Of a stretch of 64,000 bases of DNA, positions 14,794 to 22,816 are shown one piece after another; position 1 is the first letter of the stretch, and the number at the start of each line of letters is the position of its first letter. The stretch comes from Enterococcus sp. 9D6_DIV0238. Its GTDB lineage: Bacteria > Bacillota > Bacilli > Lactobacillales > Enterococcaceae. The stretch spans positions 2,383,501 to 2,447,500 of the forward strand of contig NZ_CP147246.1 in assembly GCF_002174455.2 (NCBI RefSeq), read 5' to 3'. A program made the translations under genes and the position numbers. The notes under the pieces were generated by a model. The model was given only the letters and a program-made list of their open reading frames with translations, was not told the origin of the DNA and did not search any database.

Positions 14794-16033
14794 GGGATTA
14801 ACGTTGTTGGTAGCTGGGTTAATGGGTATTTGTTCGCTCATGGGAACTGGATACGCCGAAGCAAGTGAATTTCAAGAGTTTTTAAATGAAGATACAACTG
14901 AGAAATATTCTGATGAAGTAATTTCAGAGCAAGATGTTAAAAATTCTACATTACTTAATTTTGAAAATAAAGAAGCCTATGCAAAAATTGCACTCGAATT
15001 TTCTAATAGTACGGATGTAGGGAAAAATTTTAAGATTTCAGAGATGATTCCTATTTATGATGGCGACAAAAATTTTATTGGGTATGATTGTCGGATGCAG
15101 ATAGATAATAAAGACCATGGATATGTAATAGTAGATAATCGATTGAAAGAAGATTATATATCGGAATTTAATTTAAACGAAAATGCTACTAGTTTATTTA
15201 ATAATCTGGTTGAAGTAATAGATGAGGAAACGGATGTCAATACGAATAATGTTTCAGTTGAAGAGAAAGTTATCATTTCAAATGAAGCTACCGTGTACAG
15301 TGTAAATATTGAAAATGTTGTTGCTAGTACAGCTACGGGTATAGAAGATCCAGAGAGTTTTATTGAAGAGTTGGAAAATCAAGATGCTAGCTATAGTAAT
15401 CAAGCTTCTTATGGACATTCAGAAGATGCTATGACAAGTTATCCTTCTAATTCGGGATATTCTTATGTTGAATCATTTGGAGTTGGAGCATTTATCCCTA
15501 TGTTACAAGGTGATGCTGAAGCCCACTCAGGTAAGTTTGCATGTTCAGTCACAGCGATGAGTATTATCGCAGAGAAGCTGGGTATCTCAAGAGGAGCAAC
15601 ATACGATCCTAAAACGATTAATGCAACTTACAACAAACTTTGGAAAGATTCAGGGACAACAACTTATAAGACTGCAACTAAATACGGTAAAACGATTTCC
15701 TATGGATCGACATATGATAATAAACTTATTCCGGCAATGAATAGTTTAGCTAGATCAAAAGGTAAAACTGTAAATTCTGCTCAAATTCAGAAACCTGTCT
15801 TTTCTCAAATGAAATCTTATTTGCGAAATAATAGAAATTTTATTTTTGGGTATAGTGTTGTAAAAGGGTCAGGTCATTCAGTTGTCGTACAAGGGTATCA
15901 TATTGGTAAGAAGACCACAGTTAATTCAAACTTCCTAATAATTGCAGATGGTTGGACTATGGGGGCAAGATATATTAACTTTACAGCCCATGGAGGGAAT
16001 ATGAGTAATACTTGCATGACAGCATTTTGGTAG
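14777..16033 (+). CDS. Secreted papain-like cysteine peptidase (C39-like) with propeptide
   Basis: 418 residues from ATG 14777 (AGAGGGA, 9 bases upstream; GTG 14768 overlaps the site and is less likely). Signal peptide with hydrophobic core LLVAGLMGICSLMG and probable cleavage after AEA. Residues 30-130 have a pro-domain pattern (PIYDGDKNFIGYDCRM, GYVIVDNR) like those of streptopain-type and related peptidases. The C-terminal half has FACSVTAMSIIA (Cys256), SGHSVVVQGYH (His367) and IIADGW (Asp391), the Cys-His-Asp order of C39-like papain folds. Probably exported and self-activated; substrate unknown. There is no ABC transporter, so it is not a bacteriocin leader-processing domain. Confidence 0.75.
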   Translation: MKMKNKGLTLLVAGLMGICSLMGTGYAEASEFQEFLNEDTTEKYSDEVISEQDVKNSTLLNFENKEAYAKIALEFSNSTDVGKNFKISEMIPIYDGDKNFIGYDCRMQIDNKDHGYVIVDNRLKEDYISEFNLNENATSLFNNLVEVIDEETDVNTNNVSVEEKVIISNEATVYSVNIENVVASTATGIEDPESFIEELENQDASYSNQASYGHSEDAMTSYPSNSGYSYVESFGVGAFIPMLQGDAEAHSGKFACSVTAMSIIAEKLGISRGATYDPKTINATYNKLWKDSGTTTYKTATKYGKTISYGSTYDNKLIPAMNSLARSKGKTVNSAQIQKPVFSQMKSYLRNNRNFIFGYSVVKGSGHSVVVQGYHIGKKTTVNSNFLIIADGWTMGARYINFTAHGGNMSNTCMTAFW

Positions 16034-16075
16034 GATGAAAAATAAATTATTTGTTTAATCTATATTGTTATGAAT

Positions 16076-16118
16076 AAAAAAACAGAATTCTGTATTAATC
16101 AGAATTCTGCTTTTTTTA
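16076..16118. terminator. Bidirectional terminator between the peptidase gene and guaA
   Basis: CAGAATTCTG / CAGAATTCTG palindromic arms with T tracts on both sides (A7 on the left, T7 on the right). Confidence 0.75.
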
Positions 16119-16119
16119 T

Positions 16120-17676
16120 TTATTCCCACTCAACAGTAGCCGGTGGCTTACTCGTAATATCATAAACAATGCGATTCACATGAGCCACTTCATTCACGAT
16201 TCGCACAGAAATCTTCTGCAAGACATCCCAAGGAATTCTCGCAAAATCAGCTGTCATCCCATCAATCGAAGTCACTGCACGAATGCCCACAGTATAATCA
16301 TACGTACGGCCATCACCCATCACACCCACACTACGGATGCCAGGTAACACAGTAAAGTACTGCCAAATATCACGATCTAAACCAGCATTGGCGATCTCTT
16401 CACGTAAAATTGCATCAGAATCACGCACGATTTCTAATTTTTCTTCGGTAATTTCACCAAGCACACGAATCCCTAAACCAGGACCAGGGAATGGTTGGCG
16501 CCAAACAAGTGCTTCCGGCATGCCTAATTCGATTCCTAATGCACGAACTTCATCTTTAAATAACGTATTCAACGGTTCGATCAATTCAAATTGCATATCT
16601 TCCGGCAATCCGCCCACGTTATGGTGAGATTTGATCGTTTGCGCTGTTTCAGTGCCGCTTTCTACGATATCTGTATAAAGGGTACCTTGTGCTAAGAAGT
16701 CAATACCGTCAAGTTTTGTTGCTTCATCATCGAAGACATAAACAAATTCATTTCCAATGATTTTACGTTTTTCTTCTGGGTCAGATACGCCAGTTAATTT
16801 ATCTAAGAAACGTTTTTTCGCATCTACTTTAATAATGTTCAAGCCAAATTTACCAGCTAAACTATCCATTACTTGTTCTGCTTCGCCTTTACGTAATAAA
16901 CCATGATCCACAAAGATACATGTCAATTGATCGCCGATGGCTTTTTGTAAAAGTACACCAACAACGCTTGAATCCACGCCACCTGAAAGGCCAAGAAGGA
17001 CTTTTTTATCGCCGACTTGTTCGCGGATTTTGTTGATTTCCATTTCGATAAAGTTGCCCATTGTCCAGTCGCCTTCACAATGACAAATATCAAAGGTAAA
17101 GTGACGCAATAAATCGTTCCCATATTCAGAATGACGAACTTCTGGGTGGAACTGCACACCGTAAAGATTACGAGCTGTATCTTGCACTGCTGCAAACGGA
17201 CAATCTGAACTAGTTGCAACTGTTTCAAAGCTATCAGGAATAGCGGCAACTAAGTCGCCATGACTCATCCAAGCGATTTGTTTTTCAGGTGTTTCTTTGA
17301 AGATCGGTGAATCAGGAATCAAAAGTGATAGCTCTGACTTACCGTATTCACGGTTGCCGGCAGGTTCAACTTTTCCACCTAGATTATGCATCATCAATTG
17401 CATACCGTAGCAAATCCCTAAAATTGGAATCCCCAGCTCATAAATTTCAGGATCAATCTGGAAGGCATTTTCGTCATACACACTATTAGGTCCGCCAGAG
17501 AAAATAATTCCTTTAGGAGCCATTTCGCGAATTTCATCCGCTGTGATTCGGTGGCTCAAAAGTTCTGAGAACACGCCAAACTCACGAATACGTCGAGTAA
17601 TCAATTGGTTATACTGACTACCAAAGTCTAAAACAATAATTTTTTCGACAGTTGTCAAATCGGCAACATTGGTCAC
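16120..17676 (-). CDS. guaA: GMP synthase (glutamine-hydrolysing)
   Basis: 518 residues from GTG at 17676 (site AGGGGT), giving [21 protein letters not shown], the usual enterococcal N-terminus; longer frames back to 17763 run into repeat-like sequence. Converts XMP to GMP with glutamine. Seen: class I amidotransferase domain with GICYGMQ (Cys nucleophile) and VQFHPE, ATP-pyrophosphatase P-loop [12 protein letters not shown], and the C-terminal dimerisation domain ending PPATVEWE. Monocistronic. Its 3' end is a known integration hotspot for genomic islands, and a broken copy of that end lies at 13897. The coding frame is intact, so the inserted element restored it. Confidence 0.97.
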   Translation of the reverse strand: MTNVADLTTVEKIIVLDFGSQYNQLITRRIREFGVFSELLSHRITADEIREMAPKGIIFSGGPNSVYDENAFQIDPEIYELGIPILGICYGMQLMMHNLGGKVEPAGNREYGKSELSLLIPDSPIFKETPEKQIAWMSHGDLVAAIPDSFETVATSSDCPFAAVQDTARNLYGVQFHPEVRHSEYGNDLLRHFTFDICHCEGDWTMGNFIEMEINKIREQVGDKKVLLGLSGGVDSSVVGVLLQKAIGDQLTCIFVDHGLLRKGEAEQVMDSLAGKFGLNIIKVDAKKRFLDKLTGVSDPEEKRKIIGNEFVYVFDDEATKLDGIDFLAQGTLYTDIVESGTETAQTIKSHHNVGGLPEDMQFELIEPLNTLFKDEVRALGIELGMPEALVWRQPFPGPGLGIRVLGEITEEKLEIVRDSDAILREEIANAGLDRDIWQYFTVLPGIRSVGVMGDGRTYDYTVGIRAVTSIDGMTADFARIPWDVLQKISVRIVNEVAHVNRIVYDITSKPPATVEWE

Positions 17677-17769
17677 ATTTATTACCCCTATCCATTTAGA
17701 TTTATCTAAAAAGAGGTTGTAAAAAAAGCGTTTAGGTTCGAGCAAAAAAGGAACAACACGCAAATGCTG

Positions 17770-17813
17770 CGTCTTGTACTTTTCAACATCAAATCGCTAG
17801 GCTCTTTGTGTTT
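17770..17813 (-). repeat. Dispersed module upstream of guaA
   Basis: On the minus strand ACACAAAGAGCCTAGCGATT and the following GATGTTGAAAAGTACAAGACG match, with few changes, the segment 52168-52210 upstream of another gene. Same orientation relative to the downstream gene in both places. Confidence 0.6.
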
Positions 17814-17908
17814 CAAAGCAAGAAACCTGCTCTTTTTACACCATTTATGGAGAATTTTCCACTAGGAAAATTCTGACCCCTTTAGAATCAAGTTAAGTAT
17901 TGCTTTGT

Positions 17909-18013
17909 GATCTAGCTCCATGAAGCAATCCGCAAGGAAAATAGATAATCTTCAACTGGAACAAAAAGCATTCCACTTTCAGATTCCTAATTTTCATGAG
18001 GATTAAACGCTTC
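17909..18013. repeat. 105-base hairpin repeat, copy 3
   Basis: Starts GATCTAGCTCCATGAAGCAA and ends TAAACGCTTC. Same length as the two copies near 52 kb, with matching positions such as GATCTAGCT.CATGAA.CAA, AAATAGATAA, TTCCTAATT and GAGG..TAA. Differences are paired: GAAGC/GCTTC here against GAACC/GGATC there, so the fold is kept. Confidence 0.7.
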
Positions 18014-18025
18014 ATTCCACTTTTC

Positions 18026-18949
18026 TTAGTACTTCCGCATAAAGATCTTATCAATGATATGATTTTCAGTCTTATGAAGTATAATATCCGCTCTGCCTCG
18101 TGTTGGCAAGATATATTCCTCCAAGTTTTTCAAATTGACATTTTTCCAGACTTCCTTCGCCATCGCAAAGGCTTCGTCACGGTCACCGATCGCATATTGA
18201 TAATAGTAATTATCCGGTTCAAGAAAGGCTGTATCTAGTAAAGCGCCGAAGCGTTCTAAGTACCACTTTTCGATCAGTTTCGGATCAGCATCGATAAAGA
18301 CTGAAAAGTCAAAGAAGTCGCTGACATAGATTTGTTGATTGGCTGGCAGTTGAAGCGTGTTGATTCCTTCAACGATCAAAATATCCGGCTGCTGGATCAC
18401 TTCATACTCGCCTTCTATAATATCATAGACACTATGAGAGTAGAGCGGTGCTTTGATTTCATCCTGTCCGTTTTTGACTTGGTTCAAAAAATCGATCAGC
18501 TTTTCCATATCGTAGCTTTCAGGAAAACCTTTACGGTCCATGATGCCTTTTTCCTCAAGGACTTTATTCGGATACAAAAAGCCATCCGTTGTGATCAGCT
18601 GGACATTGCGGCGTTTGAAGGTTCTAGCTAAAATCGTCTGTAAGAGACGTGCCGTGGTACTTTTCCCGACAGCTACGCTTCCTGCAATGCCGATGATAAA
18701 TGGCGGAACAGGGACATACTCATGCAAAAACAACCCTTTGCTGACAGTCAAAGACTCGAATTCCTTCATATATAAATGAATCAAATGCGTCAATGGGACA
18801 TAAATATCCTGCACGTCCTGCAGTGAGATCTGGTCATTGAAGCCTTTGATGTTTTCTAGTTCTTCTTCTGTCAATGGTGCTTTACCATTATGATAGAAGC
18901 CTTGCCATTCCTCTCTGGAAATGGGGTAGTAATTCATTTTATCGTCCAT
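18026..18949 (-). CDS. coaA: Pantothenate kinase, type I
   Basis: 307 residues, start ATG at 18949 close behind GGAGG; a second ATG lies 4 codons in. First step of coenzyme A synthesis: pantothenate + ATP to 4'-phosphopantothenate. Seen: Walker A GSVAVGKSTTARLL at about residues 90-103, TTDGFLYPN, the GFPESYDMEKLIDFL motif and PLYSHSVYDI that bind pantothenate, DILIVEGINTLQ, and the C-terminal LPTRGRADIILHK. Length is typical. Convergent with nothing; it is divergent from the GDSL hydrolase gene. Confidence 0.96.
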   Translation of the reverse strand: MDDKMNYYPISREEWQGFYHNGKAPLTEEELENIKGFNDQISLQDVQDIYVPLTHLIHLYMKEFESLTVSKGLFLHEYVPVPPFIIGIAGSVAVGKSTTARLLQTILARTFKRRNVQLITTDGFLYPNKVLEEKGIMDRKGFPESYDMEKLIDFLNQVKNGQDEIKAPLYSHSVYDIIEGEYEVIQQPDILIVEGINTLQLPANQQIYVSDFFDFSVFIDADPKLIEKWYLERFGALLDTAFLEPDNYYYQYAIGDRDEAFAMAKEVWKNVNLKNLEEYILPTRGRADIILHKTENHIIDKIFMRKY

Positions 18950-19103
18950 AATTCCTCCACCAAAGCCAACATTTTAACGCAAGAACCGATTTATTCGCTT
19001 TTCTAGCAGAAAAGGGCTCTTTCCGTCTTATTTTAACACAATTTATCTAGACCTAACACCATTAATGAGAGAAATCTTTACTTCGCCAAAAGTAACTGTT
19101 CAG

Positions 19104-19112
19104 TGGTATGAT
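19104..19112 (+). promoter_or_regulatory. Extended -10 promoter of the hydrolase-methyltransferase pair
   Basis: TG-G-TATGAT, about 35 bases before the ATG at 19148. Confidence 0.35.
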
Positions 19113-19147
19113 AAATAGAGAAAAAAGTCTTGGAAGGAGACTGAGAA

Positions 19148-19738
19148 ATGAAAAAATTAGTTCTATTTGGTGATAGTATCACAGCAGGCTACGGAGAAGA
19201 GGCGATCACGCCGATTTTACAAAATTTGATCACGGAGGATCTAGCGGCACAGCAGTTAGAAGATATCCAGATCGTCAACGCAGGATTTCCAGGAAATACA
19301 ACTGAGGATGCGATGAAACGTTTAGAAAAAGACGTACTGGCTGAGCAGCCTGATATAGTCACTATTTTCTTTGGCGCTAATGATACGAATAGTGATAATT
19401 TGGTACCGTTAGAAAAGTATGCGGAAAATATTGAAACGATGGTCCAAAAAATTGGTGCAGAAAAAGTAATTTTATTAACACCGCCTTATGTGGATTGCGG
19501 CCGCAAACCAACGAGAGATGATGACCGGATTCGGACATATGTGGAACGAGTAAAAGTCATTGGAGAAAAATATCAGCTTCCTGTGATCGACATGTATCAA
19601 GCAATGGTCGTTTACCCTGGTACAGATGAGTTTTTACAAGCAGATGGGCTGCATTTTTCTAGAACAGGCTACGACTTTTTAGCTGCCTTGATTGTTCGGG
19701 AAATAAAAGGTAGACTGATGACAAAAGAAAATAGTTAG
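19148..19738 (+). CDS. SGNH/GDSL-family hydrolase (esterase/lipase-like)
   Basis: 196 residues, site TTGGAAGGAG. Block I FGDSITAGYGEE carries the nucleophile Ser10, then the Gly of NAGFPGNTTEDA (block II), FGANDTN (block III, Asn), and DGLHFSRTGYDFLA with the Asp-x-x-His catalytic pair near residues 169-172. No signal peptide, so cytoplasmic. Similar to the isoamyl-acetate-hydrolysing esterase-like proteins of lactic bacteria; natural substrate unknown. It is 10 bases upstream of the methyltransferase gene and in one operon with it. Confidence 0.9.
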   Translation: MKKLVLFGDSITAGYGEEAITPILQNLITEDLAAQQLEDIQIVNAGFPGNTTEDAMKRLEKDVLAEQPDIVTIFFGANDTNSDNLVPLEKYAENIETMVQKIGAEKVILLTPPYVDCGRKPTRDDDRIRTYVERVKVIGEKYQLPVIDMYQAMVVYPGTDEFLQADGLHFSRTGYDFLAALIVREIKGRLMTKENS

Positions 19739-19748
19739 GAAGAAGAAA

Positions 19749-20351
19749 ATGGCGAATCATTATTATACAGAAAACCCGGATCTTGCTCATGATCTAGAGC
19801 AGTGGTCTTTTGAATTAAGAGGAAAGAAATTTCAGTTTTTGACAGACAGCGGCGTTTTTTCCCGCAATACCGTTGACTTTGGTTCTCGGGTATTGATCGA
19901 TGCGTTTGATTGGGAAGAATTGCCAGAAGGTCGTTTGCTGGATGTTGGCTGCGGCTATGGACCGATCGGGTTGACCCTTGCTTCGTTGAGCGGAAGAATG
20001 GTCGAAATGATCGATGTCAATCAACGAGCCGTTGCATTGGCACAAGAAAATGCTAAGAAAAATCAGGTGGAAAATGTAGATATTCACCCATCGAACATTT
20101 ATGCGGATCTGCACGAAAAACAGTACGCTGCGATCATTAGCAATCCACCGATCCGAGCAGGAAAAAAAGTCGTTCATGAGATTTTGAGCGAAGCGCATCC
20201 GCTCCTTGTCACAGGCGGTACGCTGACTGTCGTGGTCCAGAAAAAACAAGGTGCACCCAGTGCTGAAAAGAAAATGCTGGATGTATTCGGGAACGTAGAA
20301 ATCGTGACAAAGGATAAAGGGTATTATATTTTGAAAAGTGTCAAAGAATAA
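19749..20351 (+). CDS. RsmC-like class I SAM methyltransferase (YbxB type)
   Basis: 200 residues, site AGGAAGAAG. SAM-binding motif I LLDVGCGYGPIG at about residues 63-74, acidic loop MIDVNQRAV, and the catalytic NPPIRAGK motif (residues 136-143), the NPP[FYI] type used for exocyclic amino groups of guanine or adenine. The domain order and length match the C-terminal half of RsmC, which methylates G1207 of 16S rRNA. rRNA modification is the likely role, but the target is inferred. Confidence 0.88.
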   Translation: MANHYYTENPDLAHDLEQWSFELRGKKFQFLTDSGVFSRNTVDFGSRVLIDAFDWEELPEGRLLDVGCGYGPIGLTLASLSGRMVEMIDVNQRAVALAQENAKKNQVENVDIHPSNIYADLHEKQYAAIISNPPIRAGKKVVHEILSEAHPLLVTGGTLTVVVQKKQGAPSAEKKMLDVFGNVEIVTKDKGYYILKSVKE

Positions 20352-20365
20352 TCTAATCGACATGT

Positions 20366-20398
20366 AAAGGCAGGCGATCAATGGTCTGTCTTTTTTTT
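20366..20398 (+). terminator. Probable terminator after the methyltransferase
   Basis: AAAGGCAG / CTGTCTTT stem followed by T8. Confidence 0.45.
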
Positions 20399-20489
20399 GC
20401 AATCAAAAAAGACGTCTGCTGCGACTATCTTTTTATGCCCCATTCCTCTAAAATAAACCTATAAGATCAAAAGACAGGAGTGCGTTTCA

Positions 20490-21449
20490 ATGGTGACGAT
20501 CAAAGATGTAGCAAAAAGAGCTGGCGTATCTGTCGCGAGCGTTTCCAGATATATCAATAAAAATGGTTATGTAAGAAGTGAAACAGGAGAAAAAATCGCT
20601 GAAGCGATCGAAGAATTGAATTATGTCCCAAATGAAGTAGCTCGCTCCTTATTTCAGAAAAAATCAAAAATCATCGGTGTACTTTTACCGGATATTGCCA
20701 ATCCTTATTTTCCGCTTTTAGCTAAAGGAATCGAGGAGACTTTGATCAAAAATGGCTATATGATGCTCTTGGCAAATACCTCAGATTCAGAAGAACAGCT
20801 GCAGCAGTATATTACGACATTCATTCAAAATAACGTAAGTGGGATCATTACGGCATTGCCGATTGATCCGATCGAAGGGATCTCTGTAGTTGGGATCGAC
20901 CGTGTCTATGAAGGGAACTTTACAAAAGTACTGCCGGATGACTACTTGGGCGGACAAATTATTGGGACAGAGATTTTAAAGACAGCATTCAAAAAGCTAT
21001 TGATCATTACTGGTAGTTTATCTTTTGAAAGTGCTAGAAAACGATTAAAGGGCTTGACGGATACCTTGGAAGCAGAAAAGCTTTTCTATGAAGTGTTTGA
21101 AACGAGTTCGTTCAATGTGGATGAGGTCGATAAAATTTCAGAGACGTTTTTTGAAAAGTATCAAGGCGTTGATACGGTGATCGCTTCAAATGATTATCTT
21201 GCACTGAAGATCATGCAAAAAGCACAGCAAAGAGGATTGAACATCCCAGAAGATCTACAAATCATGGGGTATGACGGGATTCCTTTTGCTGATATGACCT
21301 ACCCAAAATTAACGACGATCAAGCAGCCGGTTTATGATATTGGGGAGACGGCAGCGATGTTGATGGTCGATCTTTTAACAAGTGAAGAGCAGCGAAAGAG
21401 TGAAACAATTTTACCAGTCTCACTACAAAAAGGAGAAAGTTTACGATGA
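20490..21449 (+). CDS. rbsR: LacI-family ribose operon repressor
   Basis: 319 residues, site CAGGAG. N-terminal LacI helix-turn-helix TIKDVAKRAGVSVASVSRYI, hinge helix VPNEVARSLF, then a periplasmic-binding-protein-like core (IGVLLPDIANPYFPLLAKGIE; GIDRVYEG; TVIASNDYLALKIMQ; IMGYDGIPFADM). First gene of the ribose cluster; ribose or its derivative should release it from the palindrome at 21494-21505 before rbsK. A slightly short LacI protein, but complete to the end. Confidence 0.93.
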   Translation: MVTIKDVAKRAGVSVASVSRYINKNGYVRSETGEKIAEAIEELNYVPNEVARSLFQKKSKIIGVLLPDIANPYFPLLAKGIEETLIKNGYMMLLANTSDSEEQLQQYITTFIQNNVSGIITALPIDPIEGISVVGIDRVYEGNFTKVLPDDYLGGQIIGTEILKTAFKKLLIITGSLSFESARKRLKGLTDTLEAEKLFYEVFETSSFNVDEVDKISETFFEKYQGVDTVIASNDYLALKIMQKAQQRGLNIPEDLQIMGYDGIPFADMTYPKLTTIKQPVYDIGETAAMLMVDLLTSEEQRKSETILPVSLQKGESLR

Positions 21450-21454
21450 AAGGG

Positions 21455-21483
21455 TTTACATTTTCGTCGAAAGATGTTAATGT
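21455..21483 (+). promoter_or_regulatory. Promoter of rbsK-rbsB
   Basis: TTTACA (21455-21460), 17-base spacer, TAATGT (21478-21483), followed directly by the palindromic operator. Confidence 0.5.
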
Positions 21484-21493
21484 ATGGTTATAG

Positions 21494-21505
21494 GTAACCG
21501 GTTAC
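21494..21505. promoter_or_regulatory. Operator palindrome upstream of rbsK
   Basis: GTAACCGGTTAC is a perfect 12-base palindrome with the central CG typical of LacI-family operators. It sits 11 bases after the -10, where a repressor would block transcription. RbsR is the natural candidate. Confidence 0.7.
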
Positions 21506-21528
21506 ACATTCTGGATGGAGATGAGAAA

Positions 21529-22410
21529 ATGAAGAAAGTAGCAGTAATAGGTAGTATATCAATGGATTTTGTCGTAACAACCAATATAATCCCGAACCAA
21601 GGCGAAACAGTTGTTGGTGAGGCATTTCAGACATTTTTTGGCGGTAAAGGAGCGAATCAGGCGATCGCATTAAGTCGATCAGAACTAGATGTATTTATGC
21701 TAGGAGCTGTTGGTAACGATTCTTTTGGACGGTCGCTGATCGATAATTTGAAAAACAACGGTATCAACACAGAGATGATCCAAACCCATGATAATGTTGA
21801 GAGCGGCTCAGCGCATATTCAAATCAAGGATGGTGATAATCGAATCATTATCGTACCAAGTGCAAATGATTTGATTTCAGTCGAGGTCGTTCAATCTTAT
21901 CGTGAAAAACTAGAACAAATGGATATGGTCGTCTTGCAAAATGAAATGCCGATGGAAACGATCGAATATTTGATCGAGTTTTGCTCTGAGCGTCAGATCG
22001 CTGTGTTGTACAATCCAGCGCCGGCAAAAGAAATTTCTGAAAGATACTTGGATAAAGTCACATATTTAACTCCGAATGAACATGAGGCATTGTTATTATT
22101 TCCAAATCAAAGTCAAGAAGAAATGCTCCGCAATTATCCGAACAAGCTGGTCATCACCCTTGGGGATCAAGGTGCTGTCTTCTTTGATGGAGAAAAACAA
22201 ATCACTGTTCCAGCTAAAAAGGTAGACACTGTTGTGGACACGACCGGAGCTGGAGATACATTTAATGGCTATTTCGTTAAAGGAATTTTAGAAGGCTTAT
22301 CGATCGAAAAAAGTTTAGCACTTGGAAATGCCGCATCAGCGATCGCGATTCAAACAAAAGGCGCGCAGAGCGGGATTCCAGCATATGAGAAGGTGGCGGC
22401 AACTGTATGA
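21529..22410 (+). CDS. rbsK: Ribokinase
   Basis: 293 residues from ATG 21529 with GGATGGAG upstream; the longer frame from GTG 21484 would run through the operator and is rejected. Phosphorylates D-ribose to ribose 5-phosphate. Seen: PfkB-family N-terminal GSISMDFVV, the substrate-binding GGKGANQAIALSR, PAPA, LTPNEHEA, and the C-terminal DTTGAGDTFNGYFV with the anion hole and catalytic Asp. Its stop overlaps the rbsD start (ATGA), so the two are coupled. Confidence 0.95.
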   Translation: MKKVAVIGSISMDFVVTTNIIPNQGETVVGEAFQTFFGGKGANQAIALSRSELDVFMLGAVGNDSFGRSLIDNLKNNGINTEMIQTHDNVESGSAHIQIKDGDNRIIIVPSANDLISVEVVQSYREKLEQMDMVVLQNEMPMETIEYLIEFCSERQIAVLYNPAPAKEISERYLDKVTYLTPNEHEALLLFPNQSQEEMLRNYPNKLVITLGDQGAVFFDGEKQITVPAKKVDTVVDTTGAGDTFNGYFVKGILEGLSIEKSLALGNAASAIAIQTKGAQSGIPAYEKVAATV

Positions 22411-22796
22411 AAAAACGTGGGATTTTAAATTCAGAGATCGCAAAAGTCGTTGACGATCTAAGACATACAGACCGAATCATCATTGGTGATTGCGGCTTGC
22501 CTGTACCGGATCATATCAAAGAAATCGATATTTCCTTGAAACAAGGTACCCCCTCTTTTTACTCCGTTTTAGAGCTGATTTTAGCAGAAGTTGCGGTAGA
22601 AAAGGCAATAGTAGCGAGTGAAATTAAGGAAAATAATACTGAACTTCATGAAAAAATAAAAGGCGCTCTTCCTTCTATTGCGTATGTTTCTCATGAAGAG
22701 TTTAAACAATTGAGCAATGATGTGAAGGTGATCATCCGTACGGGAGAAGATACACCGTATGCAAATGTGATTTTACAGTCCGCTGTAATCTTTTAG
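22407..22796 (+). CDS. rbsD: D-ribose pyranase
   Basis: 129 residues. Interconverts beta-ribopyranose and ribofuranose so that the kinase gets the usable form. Seen: KRGILNSEIAKVV and RHTDRIIIGDCGLPVP at the N-terminus with the catalytic His and Asp, and RTGEDTPYANVIL near the C-terminus, all typical. Length is that of the family. Lies between kinase and ATPase genes. Confidence 0.95.
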   Translation: MKKRGILNSEIAKVVDDLRHTDRIIIGDCGLPVPDHIKEIDISLKQGTPSFYSVLELILAEVAVEKAIVASEIKENNTELHEKIKGALPSIAYVSHEEFKQLSNDVKVIIRTGEDTPYANVILQSAVIF

Positions 22797-22816
22797 AAAG
22801 TGAGAGGAGCAGTCTC

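Larger units (their letters stand above)
17677..18025. other. guaA-coaA intergenic region with structured repeats
   Basis: 349 bases without a gene. It holds a 105-base hairpin repeat (17909-18013), a perfect hairpin AGAATTTTCC/GGAAAATTCT (17851-17874) and a 44-base module (17770-17813) also found upstream of the nucleoside-binding lipoprotein gene. I looked for a purine riboswitch (the GTTTCTACC-type core) upstream of guaA and did not find one. Confidence 0.6.

Noticed and set aside
13897..16119. Active mobile element at guaA
   Set aside because: No integrase, excisionase or replication gene lies between the two guaA ends; only two cargo genes remain.
17677..17763. N-terminal extension of guaA to 17763
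   Set aside because: The extra 29 codons come from the repeat-rich leader; the GTG at 17676 has a ribosome site and gives the usual N-terminus.
17677..17908. Purine riboswitch upstream of guaA
   Set aside because: The conserved guanine-aptamer core was not found; the hairpins belong to dispersed repeats.
19815..20402. Minus-strand open frame (195 codons) opposite the methyltransferase gene
   Set aside because: Antisense shadow; the plus-strand protein has clear SAM and NPP motifs.
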